Positions 1 to 8,855 of a stretch of 64,000 nucleotides of DNA are shown here, one piece after another. Source of the stretch: UBA11524 sp045591175 (GTDB taxonomy: Bacteria > Bacillota > Clostridia > Christensenellales > Aristaeellaceae); assembly GCA_045591175.1 (NCBI GenBank), contig JAZNSI010000020.1, positions 124,001-188,000 of the forward strand. The letters are read 5' to 3'. The position numbers and the translations under genes are program-made. The notes beneath the pieces were generated by a model that saw only the letters and a program-made list of their open reading frames with translations, was not told the DNA's origin and ran no database searches. Position 1 is the first letter of the stretch. Each line of letters opens with the position of its first letter.

Positions 1-642
1 GTCCTTGTACACGCGCATGTTGCCGGAGGCGATCTCGTCGATCAGCATCACCTTGCCGTCCTCGTCGTAGCCGAACTCGAACTTGATGTCGTACATTTCC
101 AGGCCCTTTTCCTTCAGGTCGTCAGCGACGATCTTGGTGCAGGCCTGAGTCATGGCCTTCAGGTCGTCGTACTGCTGGGCAGTCATGACGCCCAGATCAA
201 CCAGACCGTCCTTGGTGACGAGGGGATCGCCCTTCTCGTCATTCTTGAAGGTGGTTTCGACATAGGCAGGCAGATCCTGGCCCAGGGTGCAGTAGTCGGA
301 ATAACGGCGGTAGAAGGAACCCACAGCCTTGTAGCGGCAGATCACTTCCAGGCCCTTGCCGAAGGGCTTGGCCTTCTTGACCTCCATGGTGGTGTCGTCC
401 AGGTTGGCGGACACATAGTGGGTGTAGATGCCGGCGGCGTTGATCTTCTCGAAGAAGTAGATGGACATGCGCAGGTTGACGTCGCCCACACCCTCGATGG
501 TCAGGCCGACGCTGTTCTCGCCGGGATCAAACACGCCGTCCTTGCCGGTGCAGTCGTCCTTGAACTTCAGCAGGCAGTTGCCGTTCTCCAGCGCGTAGAC
601 ATTCTTGGTCTTGCCGGTGTAAAGAAGCTTCAAATTCTCCAT
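1..642 (-). CDS. purC: Phosphoribosylaminoimidazole-succinocarboxamide synthase (partial, 3' end outside window)
   Basis: SAICAR synthetase of purine biosynthesis: it joins aspartate to CAIR using ATP in the cytoplasm. Reading the minus strand from an ATG at 642 gives an uninterrupted frame to the window edge. It begins with the family's nucleotide-binding N-terminus (LLYTGKTKNVYALENG, then LLKFKDD) and reaches the conserved DEIASGNMRVYKD block near the edge. About 214 of the usual 235-240 residues are visible, so only the C-terminus is missing. A purine-rich GGAGAGG ribosome binding site lies just upstream of the ATG. Identification is firm because several family motifs occur in the right order. 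Confidence 0.95.
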   Translation of the reverse strand, partial: MENLKLLYTGKTKNVYALENGNCLLKFKDDCTGKDGVFDPGENSVGLTIEGVGDVNLRMSIYFFEKINAAGIYTHYVSANLDDTTMEVKKAKPFGKGLEVICRYKAVGSFYRRYSDYCTLGQDLPAYVETTFKNDEKGDPLVTKDGLVDLGVMTAQQYDDLKAMTQACTKIVADDLKEKGLEMYDIKFEFGYDEDGKVMLIDEIASGNMRVYKD

Positions 643-710
643 GGAATGTACCTCTCCATTTCTTTCATTCGGACGACTTTCGCCGCCTGCAAATTCGGGA
701 ACCGGTGAAT

Positions 711-739
711 AGTATACCGCCAACGCGCCTTGTTTGCAA
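711..739 (-). promoter_or_regulatory. Sigma-A type promoter of purC
   Basis: On the minus strand there is TTGCAA (734-739), a 17-base spacer and TATACT (711-716), about 70 bases upstream of the purC ATG. I see no PurR box or purine riboswitch in the leader. Confidence 0.7.
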
Positions 740-894
740 GTGTTTTTCTCCATATTTCCGTATATTTTTTGAGCTTACCCGATCATCATTCGTGCATCGG
801 CAAATATTCCACCAGATTTTGCAACTCCTGGCAGGCTTCACAAAATCCTCCGGTATTTCTCACTTTTTTCTAATTCAACCTTCAGCCGTTTCAC

Positions 895-924
895 AGGACA
901 AAACGTTTTCGATGCGCTATGATA
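895..924 (+). promoter_or_regulatory. Candidate promoter of the DUF4342-like gene
   Basis: AGGACA (895-900), an 18-base spacer and TATGAT (919-924) lie 45 bases upstream of the ATG at 970. The -35 is weak and the -10 is good. Confidence 0.5.
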
Positions 925-969
925 TAACCGTAACCAAGATATCAACAAACAGTAAGGAGGAACCCCCAC

Positions 970-1269
970 ATGTCCAAGGAAAAGACCAACACCATTTTCA
1001 ACAGCCTCTACGCCAACCGCATCATCGTCAAGCGAAACGGCGCGCCCATCATCAACCTGAGTCTGATCTTCGGCCTCATTGCCTTCCTGACTGCCCCGTG
1101 GCTGGTCATCGGCGGCGCGATCGCCGCGCTGGCGCTGGGCTACAAGTTCAGCTTTGACCGCAACGCTGCCGACTTCACCGGCAACTTCGACGAGGTCGTG
1201 CAGGATGCGAAGAACAACGTCCGCAGCGTTGTGGACGCCGTCACCGACCACAACGAAGCCCAGAACTAA
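970..1269 (+). CDS. Small DUF4342-like membrane protein
   Basis: A 99-residue protein. Residues 1-35 form an amphipathic beta-rich segment (IIVKRNGAPIINLSL). A hydrophobic hairpin follows (about 30-60, with the turn at APWLVIGG), then a charged C-terminal tail with repeated Asp/Asn. This matches the DUF4342 architecture common in Clostridia, whose function is unknown. The start is set by AAGGAGG at 955-961, nine bases before the ATG. It stands alone between divergent purC and the convergent mannosidase gene. Confidence 0.65.
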   Translation: MSKEKTNTIFNSLYANRIIVKRNGAPIINLSLIFGLIAFLTAPWLVIGGAIAALALGYKFSFDRNAADFTGNFDEVVQDAKNNVRSVVDAVTDHNEAQN

Positions 1270-1280
1270 CCCCACAGCAA

Positions 1281-1318
1281 ACGCCGGAGCGCCACAAACG
1301 CCCCGGCGTGATTTTTAT
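1281..1318. terminator. Bidirectional hairpin between convergent genes
   Basis: The arms ACGCCGG (1281-1287) and CCGGCGT (1303-1309) are followed by GATTTTTATTT. It lies between the end of the DUF4342-like gene and the end of the mannosidase gene. Confidence 0.7.
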
Positions 1319-4179
1319 TTCCTGACGACCCGCAGCGTACGGATCTCGAAGGGCTTCATCGTCAGGCAGACTTCCCTGCCCTCACCCAGCAATGCGCCGG
1401 TTTCGCTTTCGTCCATGGAGGACTCGTACACCTTCGCGTCAAAGGGCAGACGGAGGATGCCTTCCGCATGGGTGCGCAGGCTCTCATACAGGCGGAGGAT
1501 GACGTCGTCGCTCCGGTCATCGGCGGGTTTGATGGTCTCCAGGATGATGGCGTCGCTGTCCATGCGGAAACCCGCATCCGTGCGCCAGGGCTCAGCAAAG
1601 GCCATACCCGCCTTGACCACGCCCGCATCCTTGAAGCCCGTCGCGAAGGGCATGATGGCGTAGCGGAAGCTCTGGAAGCCGCGATCCGCCGTTTCATCGG
1701 GCACCAGCGGCGCGCGCAGCAGGGACAGGGCCATTTCGCCGCGGCCGGTGCTGACTGCCCGGGACCCCGCCTGCAGGATCGCAAAGCCACGATTTTCCTC
1801 GCACATCGCCGTCCAGCGGTTGGAGCAGCTCTCGTAACGGTCTGCCGCGAAAGGATGGCTGTCATGGCAGGGGCGCTTCACATGGCCGAACTGAATCTCA
1901 TGCAGGGCGTCCTCACACAGCACGTTGGACTCAAAATGCACCTTGAGCAGCTTGCGGCGCTCGTTCCAGTCCATAGCGGCGCTGATTTCTATGCGGTCGC
2001 CGCGCAGATAAATGCTCATGTATGCGTAGCTCTGGGGTAAATGACAGTCCACCGTAACGAAGGACTCGCCGTTCTCATTCTGTAAGACGCCGCACTTGGC
2101 ATGCAGGTCAATATCCAGCCTGCGTTTTTTCCAGTCACGGCTCATCTCCCAGCCGTCGTAGACGACCTCAATATTCTCGTACAGCCGCCAGTCGTTCATC
2201 TTCTGGCCTGGGTTCATCAGCGGCACGCCGTTGCGCTTGTCGAAGATTGACGTGATCGCACCCTGCCTGTCCACCGTGACGCGCAGGATGCTGTTTTCCA
2301 TCAGGAAGCCGTCTGCCGTTTCGGTGATGACAGCCGCCTCCGCAGCAGGCAGCACCTTGGTGGCCGCCTTCGGCAGGCTCTCGATCAGCGCTTCCAGCGC
2401 GTGCACCTGGGTCAGCAGGGAATCCTCTGCCTCCTGATGCACCCGCTGGATGCCCACGCCGCCCGCCACATCATGGAACTGGCAGAACATCAGCGCATCC
2501 CAGGCTTTCCCGATGGTCGGCATGTACTGTGCACGCTCTTTGCCCGGCAGCAGCGCCAGCAGCGCTTCTGCGTTGTGCAGCAGGCGTTCCACATCGGCGA
2601 TCAGCTGCTTCGTTTCTACCTGGGTCGTCCAGGTTCCCCGGTGCCACGCCAGGTAGAGCTCGCCCACCCAGCGGTTGCCCTCGGCCTGACGGGCGGTTGC
2701 CTCGAAGAACTCCCGCAATCCGCCGTAATGCGACCGGGGCAGGCCCTCCAGGTCACCCATGCGGCGGGCGCTTTCAAGCATGTCGCGGGTCGCGCCGCCG
2801 CCGCCGTCGCCGAAGCCGAAGGGATATAGCAGCGTGTCGATGTTTTCCTGCTGGGTGCGGTTGTCACTCCAGCGCTGCATGAACTGGCTGGGCGTGACCT
2901 GCGCGTTGTTTTTGAAGAAGGACAGCGCCTGCACCGTGGAGCCGTCGATGCCCTCCCACAAGAAATTCTGATAGGGGAAGCGCTCGCATTCCGGGTCGGC
3001 GCGCAGGAGCTTCTGCGTGGCAAAGCATGGGATGTTCAGCTTGCTCAAAATCTGCGGCAGCGCACCGGAGTAGCCGAAGGTATCCGGCTGCCAGGCAACC
3101 TGGCTGTCCACGCCGAAGTGCTCCCGGAACCAGCGTTTTCCGCGGATCAGCTGGCGGATCAGGCTCTCGCCGGAGGGGATGTTGGTGTCGCACTCGACGT
3201 AGAATGCACCCTCCGGGTCGATCTGCCCGCGGGCATAGGCCGCCTTCACCCGCTGCCACAGCTCCGGATGCTGTTCACGCAGCATGTCCAGCAGCCTCGG
3301 TTCGCACAGCAGGAAGCGGTACTCCGGGTACTCCTCCATCAGCGCCAGCTGGTTGGAGTAGGTACGGGCCACCTTATGCCAGGTTTCCTCCTCGGGCCAG
3401 AGCCACGCGAGGTCAATGTGGCTCTGCCCCAGCAGCCACATGGTCGGCGCGGTGGAGCCGTTACGGCAGGCAAGTGCATCTCGCAGCACCTCGCGGGCCC
3501 TGCGGAAGGATTCATGACGCGCCTCGATGGGCAGCTCGAAATCCGCCGTGTAGGTGAAGTCCATCAATGCCTTGGCAACCCGCTGGTAGCGCAGGGACTT
3601 TCCGTCCAGCTGGCCCAGCAGATCACAGAGGATCTCCACGTCCATATACAACTGATAGGCGTCCTCGTTCCACAAGGCAAGGACACTCTGCTTCACACTG
3701 CACTGCGCTTCCGGCACCGGGGGAATCGCCGGTCTTTCCGGCGGGCAGGGAGGCATCTCCTCCAAGCGCGCGCCATGGCCGGCATAGCTCTCGATCAGCA
3801 CCGAGACCTTCTCCCCTGCCTTGCCATCCCGGCGGAGGGTGACGTAATCGCGTCCCTTGTCGTTGGAGCCGCGGGCAATGCCGTCCACATAGATCAACTG
3901 CTCGCCGCCGAGCCCCGGCAGCAGCACCACGCAGCGCCCGTCACAGCCCTCCGGCAGGGTGAAGTCCGCCCGGAACCAGGCGTATTCCCAGCACTTGCCC
4001 CACTTTGTCCCCACGGGAAAAGGCCGCATCGGCATGGATGCGGCGCTTTCCGGGTTGAGGCGCTCGAAGGTCGTGAAACCAGCAAAATCCACCGTGCCAA
4101 TGGGCGTGTACAGGTGGTTCTTCATCTCCTGCCGCCAGGCCTGCAGGCGTTGGCGGTTCTGTCGGGGAAGGCGGTTCAT
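1315..4179 (-). CDS. GH38 alpha-mannosidase
   Basis: A retaining alpha-mannosidase of glycoside hydrolase family 38, 954 residues, with no signal peptide, so probably cytoplasmic and acting on imported mannosides. Residues 1-210 are the N-terminal beta-sandwich typical of bacterial GH38. The catalytic domain starts at GQSHIDLAWLWP (251-262), where H254 and D256 bind zinc. WQPDTFGYSG (363-372) contains the expected nucleophile D366. The C-terminal half is beta-rich, as in the family. Length is normal. It is the last gene after the CotH-like gene, with a 24-base gap, so the two may be co-transcribed. Substrate linkage cannot be read from sequence. Confidence 0.93.
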   Translation of the reverse strand: MNRLPRQNRQRLQAWRQEMKNHLYTPIGTVDFAGFTTFERLNPESAASMPMRPFPVGTKWGKCWEYAWFRADFTLPEGCDGRCVVLLPGLGGEQLIYVDGIARGSNDKGRDYVTLRRDGKAGEKVSVLIESYAGHGARLEEMPPCPPERPAIPPVPEAQCSVKQSVLALWNEDAYQLYMDVEILCDLLGQLDGKSLRYQRVAKALMDFTYTADFELPIEARHESFRRAREVLRDALACRNGSTAPTMWLLGQSHIDLAWLWPEEETWHKVARTYSNQLALMEEYPEYRFLLCEPRLLDMLREQHPELWQRVKAAYARGQIDPEGAFYVECDTNIPSGESLIRQLIRGKRWFREHFGVDSQVAWQPDTFGYSGALPQILSKLNIPCFATQKLLRADPECERFPYQNFLWEGIDGSTVQALSFFKNNAQVTPSQFMQRWSDNRTQQENIDTLLYPFGFGDGGGGATRDMLESARRMGDLEGLPRSHYGGLREFFEATARQAEGNRWVGELYLAWHRGTWTTQVETKQLIADVERLLHNAEALLALLPGKERAQYMPTIGKAWDALMFCQFHDVAGGVGIQRVHQEAEDSLLTQVHALEALIESLPKAATKVLPAAEAAVITETADGFLMENSILRVTVDRQGAITSIFDKRNGVPLMNPGQKMNDWRLYENIEVVYDGWEMSRDWKKRRLDIDLHAKCGVLQNENGESFVTVDCHLPQSYAYMSIYLRGDRIEISAAMDWNERRKLLKVHFESNVLCEDALHEIQFGHVKRPCHDSHPFAADRYESCSNRWTAMCEENRGFAILQAGSRAVSTGRGEMALSLLRAPLVPDETADRGFQSFRYAIMPFATGFKDAGVVKAGMAFAEPWRTDAGFRMDSDAIILETIKPADDRSDDVILRLYESLRTHAEGILRLPFDAKVYESSMDESETGALLGEGREVCLTMKPFEIRTLRVVRK

Positions 4180-4203
4180 ATCGGCCCCTCCTGATGCTTT
4201 GTT

Positions 4204-6159
4204 TTACTCAAAATTCGCCGTGAGCGTAAACACGCGGCTGAAGGTGACCTCGGTAGTCAGCGCATTGGGATCCGCCAGCACCGCGGAATCATGGGAGACC
4301 TCCCAGCCCTTGAAGGTCGCGCCTTCGGCAGGCACGGCCGTGATGGTCAGGGGCGTGTCGGCAAACACCTGAATACGGGCGTTGTTGCTCATGGGCACGT
4401 CGCGGCCGTTGATGAACACCTGGCCCTTCTTCGTGTCCTTGATCTTGATGGTGATGGCCACAGGGTTATCCAGATCCAGCGCCGTCTTGACAATGCCGAT
4501 GAAGTGAGAGGGGCGCTTCTGGAAGAAGCGGCTCAGGTTATCCATGTTGTTCTTGACGTGTCCCTCAGGATGCCAGGTGACCCACTGGGGACCGAAGCGG
4601 CGCAGGCTGTCCGCCATGTAGGTTTCATACTGCCCGCGCATCTCCTTGAGCAGCGCAGCGCTGCGGCTGGAGGTGAAGTAAATGTTGTTCACATCGCAGC
4701 AGGCGCGGATGAACTCCAGGCGGAACTCCTCGGAAAGCATCAGGTTCTGGAACATCAGCGCGGGATTGTACTCCTCGTACTCATCATTGAACAGCACTGT
4801 GCTGATATTGTCCATCTCCGTATTGCCGCCGTTGGCGTACACGCCGGAGGAATAGTCCGTGTCATAGAGCATCATGCGCCACTTGCCGTCGGCAAAGGGA
4901 TGGGTATCCGGCTCCGGATCGCGCACGCGCCACATCTGCCAGTTGTTGTTCTTATCAAAGCCGTCCTCATTGACAATGAAGAACTGCATCGCAAAGTAAT
5001 CCGCAAAGGAGCCCACATCGATCATCTCGCAGGCCTGCGCGTAGACCTCCGGATCCTCCAGATCTTCCCAGGCGATGAAATCATACATCTCCAGGAAGAG
5101 GTCGAAATCGCTCTCCTCTCCCTCATCCAGCTCAGCACACTTGACTATGATGACATTGTTGTCGTCAATGCCATAGTGATACTGGATGTATTTGTCGGTG
5201 TATTCCTCGTTGAGGGTGTAAATGCCCCAGTATTCGCCGTTGATGAAGGCGATGACAGGCATGTTGGCCGCAGTATCAAAGCGCAGGCCCTGGGAAAGGT
5301 TGGTGATGTAGGGATCGCGGATCTTGGCAAAGAGGGTATCATTGGCGCCGCTGCGCAGGGTGAAGGACTTGTACTTGTCCACCACTTCACCGTCCGATTC
5401 ACGCAGATTATCCGGGAACACGGGGTAGTTGACGTTCTTGTCGCCATACTCCTCACGGGCGATCAGGCGGATGGACTTCTGATGATAGCCGCGGGAAGCG
5501 CCGCCCTTGATGCGCATGCCCATGTCCTGGGTGAAGGAATTGCCGTCGGAGGACAGGATGGTCACAGAAACGGGACGCTCCCACTCCTTGCCATGCTGGG
5601 TGAAATTGCCCTGGGCCTCCCAGTCTTCAAAGGGTTCCGTCTGCTGGGGAGCCCACTGGTCGTAGATCTTGCCCAGGATGTAGATGCCGGTCTCATAGTC
5701 AAAGAGATTGCCCGCATCGGTCACCAGGCAAACGATGGCGGTATCGCCGTAGAGCGCCTTGCGGTCATAGCCCACAAAGAAGGTGCCGCTGGCCACGGGG
5801 CTCTTTTCGCCATTGCGGGCGATGGCCACCGCGCGCACCACCCGTGCCGTGGGGAAATCCATGGTGGGGATGTACTCCTCCGCGGAATTGGTGCCGCCGA
5901 TGCGCATGAGGGTGTCGGCACGCTTGCTGGAGTCCGTCAGCGACAGCGGGCCCTCATAGACAGGGCTGTTCTCATCCGGGGTGGAACCGTCCAGGGTATA
6001 GTGGATGACCGCCTTCTTGTCATCGCAGGCGATCGTCAAGTCAATGGTGTCCTCATAGAAGCCGCTGCCATGGCTGAAGGTCACTTCCAGCGCAGAGGCC
6101 AGCGCAGGCACCAGCAGCAGGCACAGAGTCAGAGCAAGCAGAACGCGGATTTTCTTCAT
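4204..6159 (-). CDS. Secreted CotH-like protein with chitobiase-type N-terminal domain
   Basis: About 651 residues. I chose the ATG at 6159 because AGGAG sits 8 bases upstream; a GTG at 6168 would overlap that site. A signal peptide (KKIRVLLALTLCLLLVPALASA) is followed by a small CHB_HEX_C-like domain (HYTLDGSTPDENSPVYEGPL), common in exported Clostridia proteins. The central 130-560 region looks like a CotH domain (RIKGGASRGYHQKSIRL; WRMMLYDTDYS with acidic residues). A bacterial repeat-type domain (ITAVPAEGATFKGWE) ends the protein. Spore-coat CotH is a protein kinase, but secreted clostridial homologues of this shape are of unproven function. Kinase activity here is inference. Confidence 0.8.
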   Translation of the reverse strand: MKKIRVLLALTLCLLLVPALASALEVTFSHGSGFYEDTIDLTIACDDKKAVIHYTLDGSTPDENSPVYEGPLSLTDSSKRADTLMRIGGTNSAEEYIPTMDFPTARVVRAVAIARNGEKSPVASGTFFVGYDRKALYGDTAIVCLVTDAGNLFDYETGIYILGKIYDQWAPQQTEPFEDWEAQGNFTQHGKEWERPVSVTILSSDGNSFTQDMGMRIKGGASRGYHQKSIRLIAREEYGDKNVNYPVFPDNLRESDGEVVDKYKSFTLRSGANDTLFAKIRDPYITNLSQGLRFDTAANMPVIAFINGEYWGIYTLNEEYTDKYIQYHYGIDDNNVIIVKCAELDEGEESDFDLFLEMYDFIAWEDLEDPEVYAQACEMIDVGSFADYFAMQFFIVNEDGFDKNNNWQMWRVRDPEPDTHPFADGKWRMMLYDTDYSSGVYANGGNTEMDNISTVLFNDEYEEYNPALMFQNLMLSEEFRLEFIRACCDVNNIYFTSSRSAALLKEMRGQYETYMADSLRRFGPQWVTWHPEGHVKNNMDNLSRFFQKRPSHFIGIVKTALDLDNPVAITIKIKDTKKGQVFINGRDVPMSNNARIQVFADTPLTITAVPAEGATFKGWEVSHDSAVLADPNALTTEVTFSRVFTLTANFE

Positions 6160-6197
6160 GGTGCACACTCCTGTAAAACGGTTTTGTCTTATCTTGT

Positions 6198-6226
6198 ATT
6201 ATCCCACGAACTGTGCCGTCTGTCAA
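6198..6226 (-). promoter_or_regulatory. Promoter of the CotH-like / mannosidase unit
   Basis: The minus strand carries TTGACA (6221-6226), a 17-base spacer and GATAAT (6198-6203), about 40 bases before the CotH-like ATG. Confidence 0.8.
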
Positions 6227-6229
6227 TGC

Positions 6230-6258
6230 AAAAAGCGGCCTCCCCGCGGGAAGCCGCC
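6230..6258 (-). terminator. Rho-independent terminator after the nucleotidyltransferase gene
   Basis: On the minus strand GCGGC, a GC-rich loop and GCCGC are followed by TTTTTG, just past the TGA at 6270. Confidence 0.75.
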
Positions 6259-6269
6259 CCTGATCATGT

Positions 6270-7019
6270 TCATTTCCGGATGCGCAGCAGCATTTGCTCC
6301 GCAAAGGACGCCAGCGGCAAGCCCTCCGGCATGGCTGCTCCGCCGCCGTAGGCTGCCAGCGCCGCCAGCAGCAGCGGATGATATTCCTCCGGCAGATGCG
6401 CCAGACCCCATTCGCCGCCCTCCTGCTTGGAAAGCACCGCGCCCTCCGTCAGGTACGCCAGCACCCGGCACAGGTTCAGCGTGACGTAGACCGGGTTATC
6501 CGCGATGTCCTGCACCGCATCGCCCACATCGCCGAGGATGCTGTCCGCATAGGCCGCCCGCGGCACCTCGCCGAACACCGCCTCGATCGACTCGCCGAAG
6601 AGCGTTTCGCCCCGGTGACGGATGACGGTACAGTGCGCCGCCAGATCCGGATCCACGCCGTGCATGTCCCGGCAATAGGCGGACAGATCCGCCCTCGCGC
6701 AGGCCCTATGGGCATTGGAGAAGTGCAGCTCAAAGGGCGTGGGGTACTGGAAGGGCTTGCACGCATCCCGAAGCACCACGCTCATCTCGAAGCCCTTGGG
6801 CGGAGCGTCGGCATCCAGATCCAGCAGCACCCGGATGAGGGCTTCCTTTTCCGGCTGGGTCAGGGGCTCATCCACCGCGACGAGGAAGTCGATATCCCCC
6901 GTCGCCCAGGTGAAGCACCCGAAGGCGATCGATCCGTGGACGTAGAACCCCACCAGTTTTTCCCCGAGGATGCGCCGGTAGGCGTCACACACCCGCTGCA
7001 GAAGGTCACGTTCATTCAT
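6270..7019 (-). CDS. AadA-like nucleotidyltransferase
   Basis: 249 residues. The N-terminal nucleotidyltransferase fold shows the GS...D.D motif (HGSIAFGCFTWATGDIDFLV, about 29-48), which binds metal and NTP. The C-terminal helical half (DPDLAAHCTVIRHRGETLFG; DNPVYVTLNLCRVLAYL) is like the DUF4111 domain of streptomycin/spectinomycin adenylyltransferases. Residues 1-150 and the length agree with ANT(9)/ANT(3'') proteins. It overlaps the upstream exporter gene by 8 bases and sits in a housekeeping-looking operon. It may be a chromosomal relative with another substrate; resistance is not shown by sequence. Confidence 0.75.
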   Translation of the reverse strand: MNERDLLQRVCDAYRRILGEKLVGFYVHGSIAFGCFTWATGDIDFLVAVDEPLTQPEKEALIRVLLDLDADAPPKGFEMSVVLRDACKPFQYPTPFELHFSNAHRACARADLSAYCRDMHGVDPDLAAHCTVIRHRGETLFGESIEAVFGEVPRAAYADSILGDVGDAVQDIADNPVYVTLNLCRVLAYLTEGAVLSKQEGGEWGLAHLPEEYHPLLLAALAAYGGGAAMPEGLPLASFAEQMLLRIRK

Positions 7020-7899
7020 TGGCGTCGCCCCCCGCCTGATCCTTCGTCACCAGCACCGTGGCGACGATCATCACCGCCAGCGCCGCAAAGAACAGCCACC
7101 CCGGCCAGTCGCGGAAGATCACCAGCGACAGCAGCACCCCGATGAAGGGCGCGATGGCGTAGTAAGCGCTCGTGCGGGCCGCGCCAAGATACCGCTGAGC
7201 GTACACATAGAAGTAGATGCTCAGCCCGTAGGCCACGAAGCCCAGCAGCAGCGCAAAGGGCACATATCCCCACGCCGGGAAGCTCTCCCCGGACAGGAAG
7301 GCCACGATCAGCGCGCCCGCGCCGCTGCCGATGCCCTTAACGATCACGATCTCCTGCGGGTCGGAGGCGGAAATCATGCGTGTGCAGTTGTTCTCCAGGC
7401 CCCAGCAGCAGCTGGCCAGCAGCACGAACACCGAGCCCATCGAGAACTGCAGCGAGGTGGCGTCCTCCGCCGTCAGCAGCGCGCTGGACAACACGATCAG
7501 CCCGATGGCCATCCAGAGCCTTCGGCTGATTTTTTCTTTGAATACGAGCAGGGCGATCAGCGACGTCGCCACGATCTCGAAATTGTTCAGCAGCGACGCA
7601 TTGGCCGCCGTGGTGCGGCTGATGCCGATCATCAGGAAGATGGGCGCGAGGATGTCCAGCACGATCATGCCGATGGTGTAGGGCAGATCCTTGCGGGTGA
7701 GGTGCTGCTCGGTGGAAGGCTTCCCAGCGGCCTTGCGGACGAGGCCCATCGCCAGCATGCCCAGGCCCGCGCCCAGGTACAGCAGCGCCGCCATCATCGA
7801 CGGCGGGACGCTCGCCAGCAGGAGCTTTGACGCAGGCGCGTTCAGCGCGTACAGCGCTGCGGCGAGGATGGCAAAGAAGATGGCGGTTCTCGTTTTCAT
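7012..7899 (-). CDS. EamA/DMT-family transporter
   Basis: 295 residues with about ten hydrophobic segments arranged as two EamA repeats (first about 5-140, second about 150-285). Signature stretches such as APASKLLLASVPP and TTAANASLLNNFEIVATSLIAL occur near the repeat boundary. The family exports metabolites by drug/metabolite exchange; substrate unknown. Its ATG overlaps the stop of the isomerase gene by 4 bases and its end overlaps the nucleotidyltransferase start, so the genes are translationally coupled. Confidence 0.85.
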   Translation of the reverse strand: MKTRTAIFFAILAAALYALNAPASKLLLASVPPSMMAALLYLGAGLGMLAMGLVRKAAGKPSTEQHLTRKDLPYTIGMIVLDILAPIFLMIGISRTTAANASLLNNFEIVATSLIALLVFKEKISRRLWMAIGLIVLSSALLTAEDATSLQFSMGSVFVLLASCCWGLENNCTRMISASDPQEIVIVKGIGSGAGALIVAFLSGESFPAWGYVPFALLLGFVAYGLSIYFYVYAQRYLGAARTSAYYAIAPFIGVLLSLVIFRDWPGWLFFAALAVMIVATVLVTKDQAGGDANE

Positions 7900-8843
7900 C
7901 TCCCGTACCGTTCCACAAACCGATCCGTGCCGGTGATGATCTCCTCCGCGCTCAGCCTGCCAGACAGCTCCAGCACCTTGATGGGGGAATTGACGATGTA
8001 CTCGCGGTAAGGGGCCAGTACATTATGCATGCCGGGCTCCGGCCCCGGCAGCGTGCAGGGCGCGTAGTGATCCAGCGCGTCCACCGCGTCGTGGATGTGC
8101 ATGCCTACAATCATGTCCGCCACCTTCTTGCTGAGCGGCAGCTGCTGCAGGCCCATCTCCTCCATCATGATGGCGTGACCCGTGTCCAGCCAGATGCCCA
8201 CCGGGCCGCCGGCGAAGCGGTCTGCGATCAGATCAAATTCGGAGTAGATCGGGCACTGGTGGCACATGGCGCGGTTCTCCATGCCCAGCTTGACAGGCAG
8301 ATTGTTCCTGGCGACGTAGTTGGCCAGCTCGTCGATGGACTTCATCATCCGGTCGAGGTAGGGCTGGGCCTGCCGGGCAGCGAGCATCTTCGCGTGGAGG
8401 GCGCGGTATTCCTCCGTGTCGGTCTTGTGCGCCTTGATGAACGCCTTCAGCGGCACGTCGAATTCGTCGGGCGACATCGGCACTTCGGTGGGATGAAACA
8501 CCACCGCGCCCGCGCCCAGCACGCAGGCCCACTCGACGCTGCCCTTGGCCAGCTCGACGGCCTGCTGGCGGAGGGATTCATCCTCGTAGCCCAGCATCAC
8601 GGAGTCGGTGTCGAACTTCTTGTCCAGCGTTTTGGGGAAAACATTGTGCACGCTGCTCACCTTGATCGCGCCCTCGTCAATGCGGCGGCGGATGCCGGAG
8701 AGCCATTCGGTGCGCACCTGATAATTCAGCTCCACACGGCTGAAGCCCAGCGCAGTCAGCTGATCGATCAGCTCCTCGCCGGAATGGGCCTTGCGGAAGT
8801 TCCACATGGTGGAGATCGCCAGATCGGCTTTGGTGAAGGACAT
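7896..8843 (-). CDS. Sugar phosphate isomerase/epimerase-like TIM-barrel protein
   Basis: 315 residues of the AP_endonuc_2 / xylose-isomerase-like TIM-barrel superfamily. Likely metal ligands lie in GMENRA (Glu), IWLDTGHA (Asp, His) and GMHIHD (His, Asp), which follow barrel-strand order. GAGAVVFHP is a typical early strand. Such enzymes isomerise or epimerise ketoses or inositols; the exact reaction cannot be read. A strong GAGGAGG site precedes the ATG. It is the second gene of a run of four on the minus strand, 12 bases after the HAD gene. Confidence 0.8.
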   Translation of the reverse strand: MSFTKADLAISTMWNFRKAHSGEELIDQLTALGFSRVELNYQVRTEWLSGIRRRIDEGAIKVSSVHNVFPKTLDKKFDTDSVMLGYEDESLRQQAVELAKGSVEWACVLGAGAVVFHPTEVPMSPDEFDVPLKAFIKAHKTDTEEYRALHAKMLAARQAQPYLDRMMKSIDELANYVARNNLPVKLGMENRAMCHQCPIYSEFDLIADRFAGGPVGIWLDTGHAIMMEEMGLQQLPLSKKVADMIVGMHIHDAVDALDHYAPCTLPGPEPGMHNVLAPYREYIVNSPIKVLELSGRLSAEEIITGTDRFVERYGR

Positions 8844-8855
8844 AAGCTTGCCTCC

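Noticed and set aside
4291..6351. Plus-strand frame of 686 codons
   Set aside because: Antisense to the CotH-like gene; composition rich in Val/His/Gly/Asp and no start signal.
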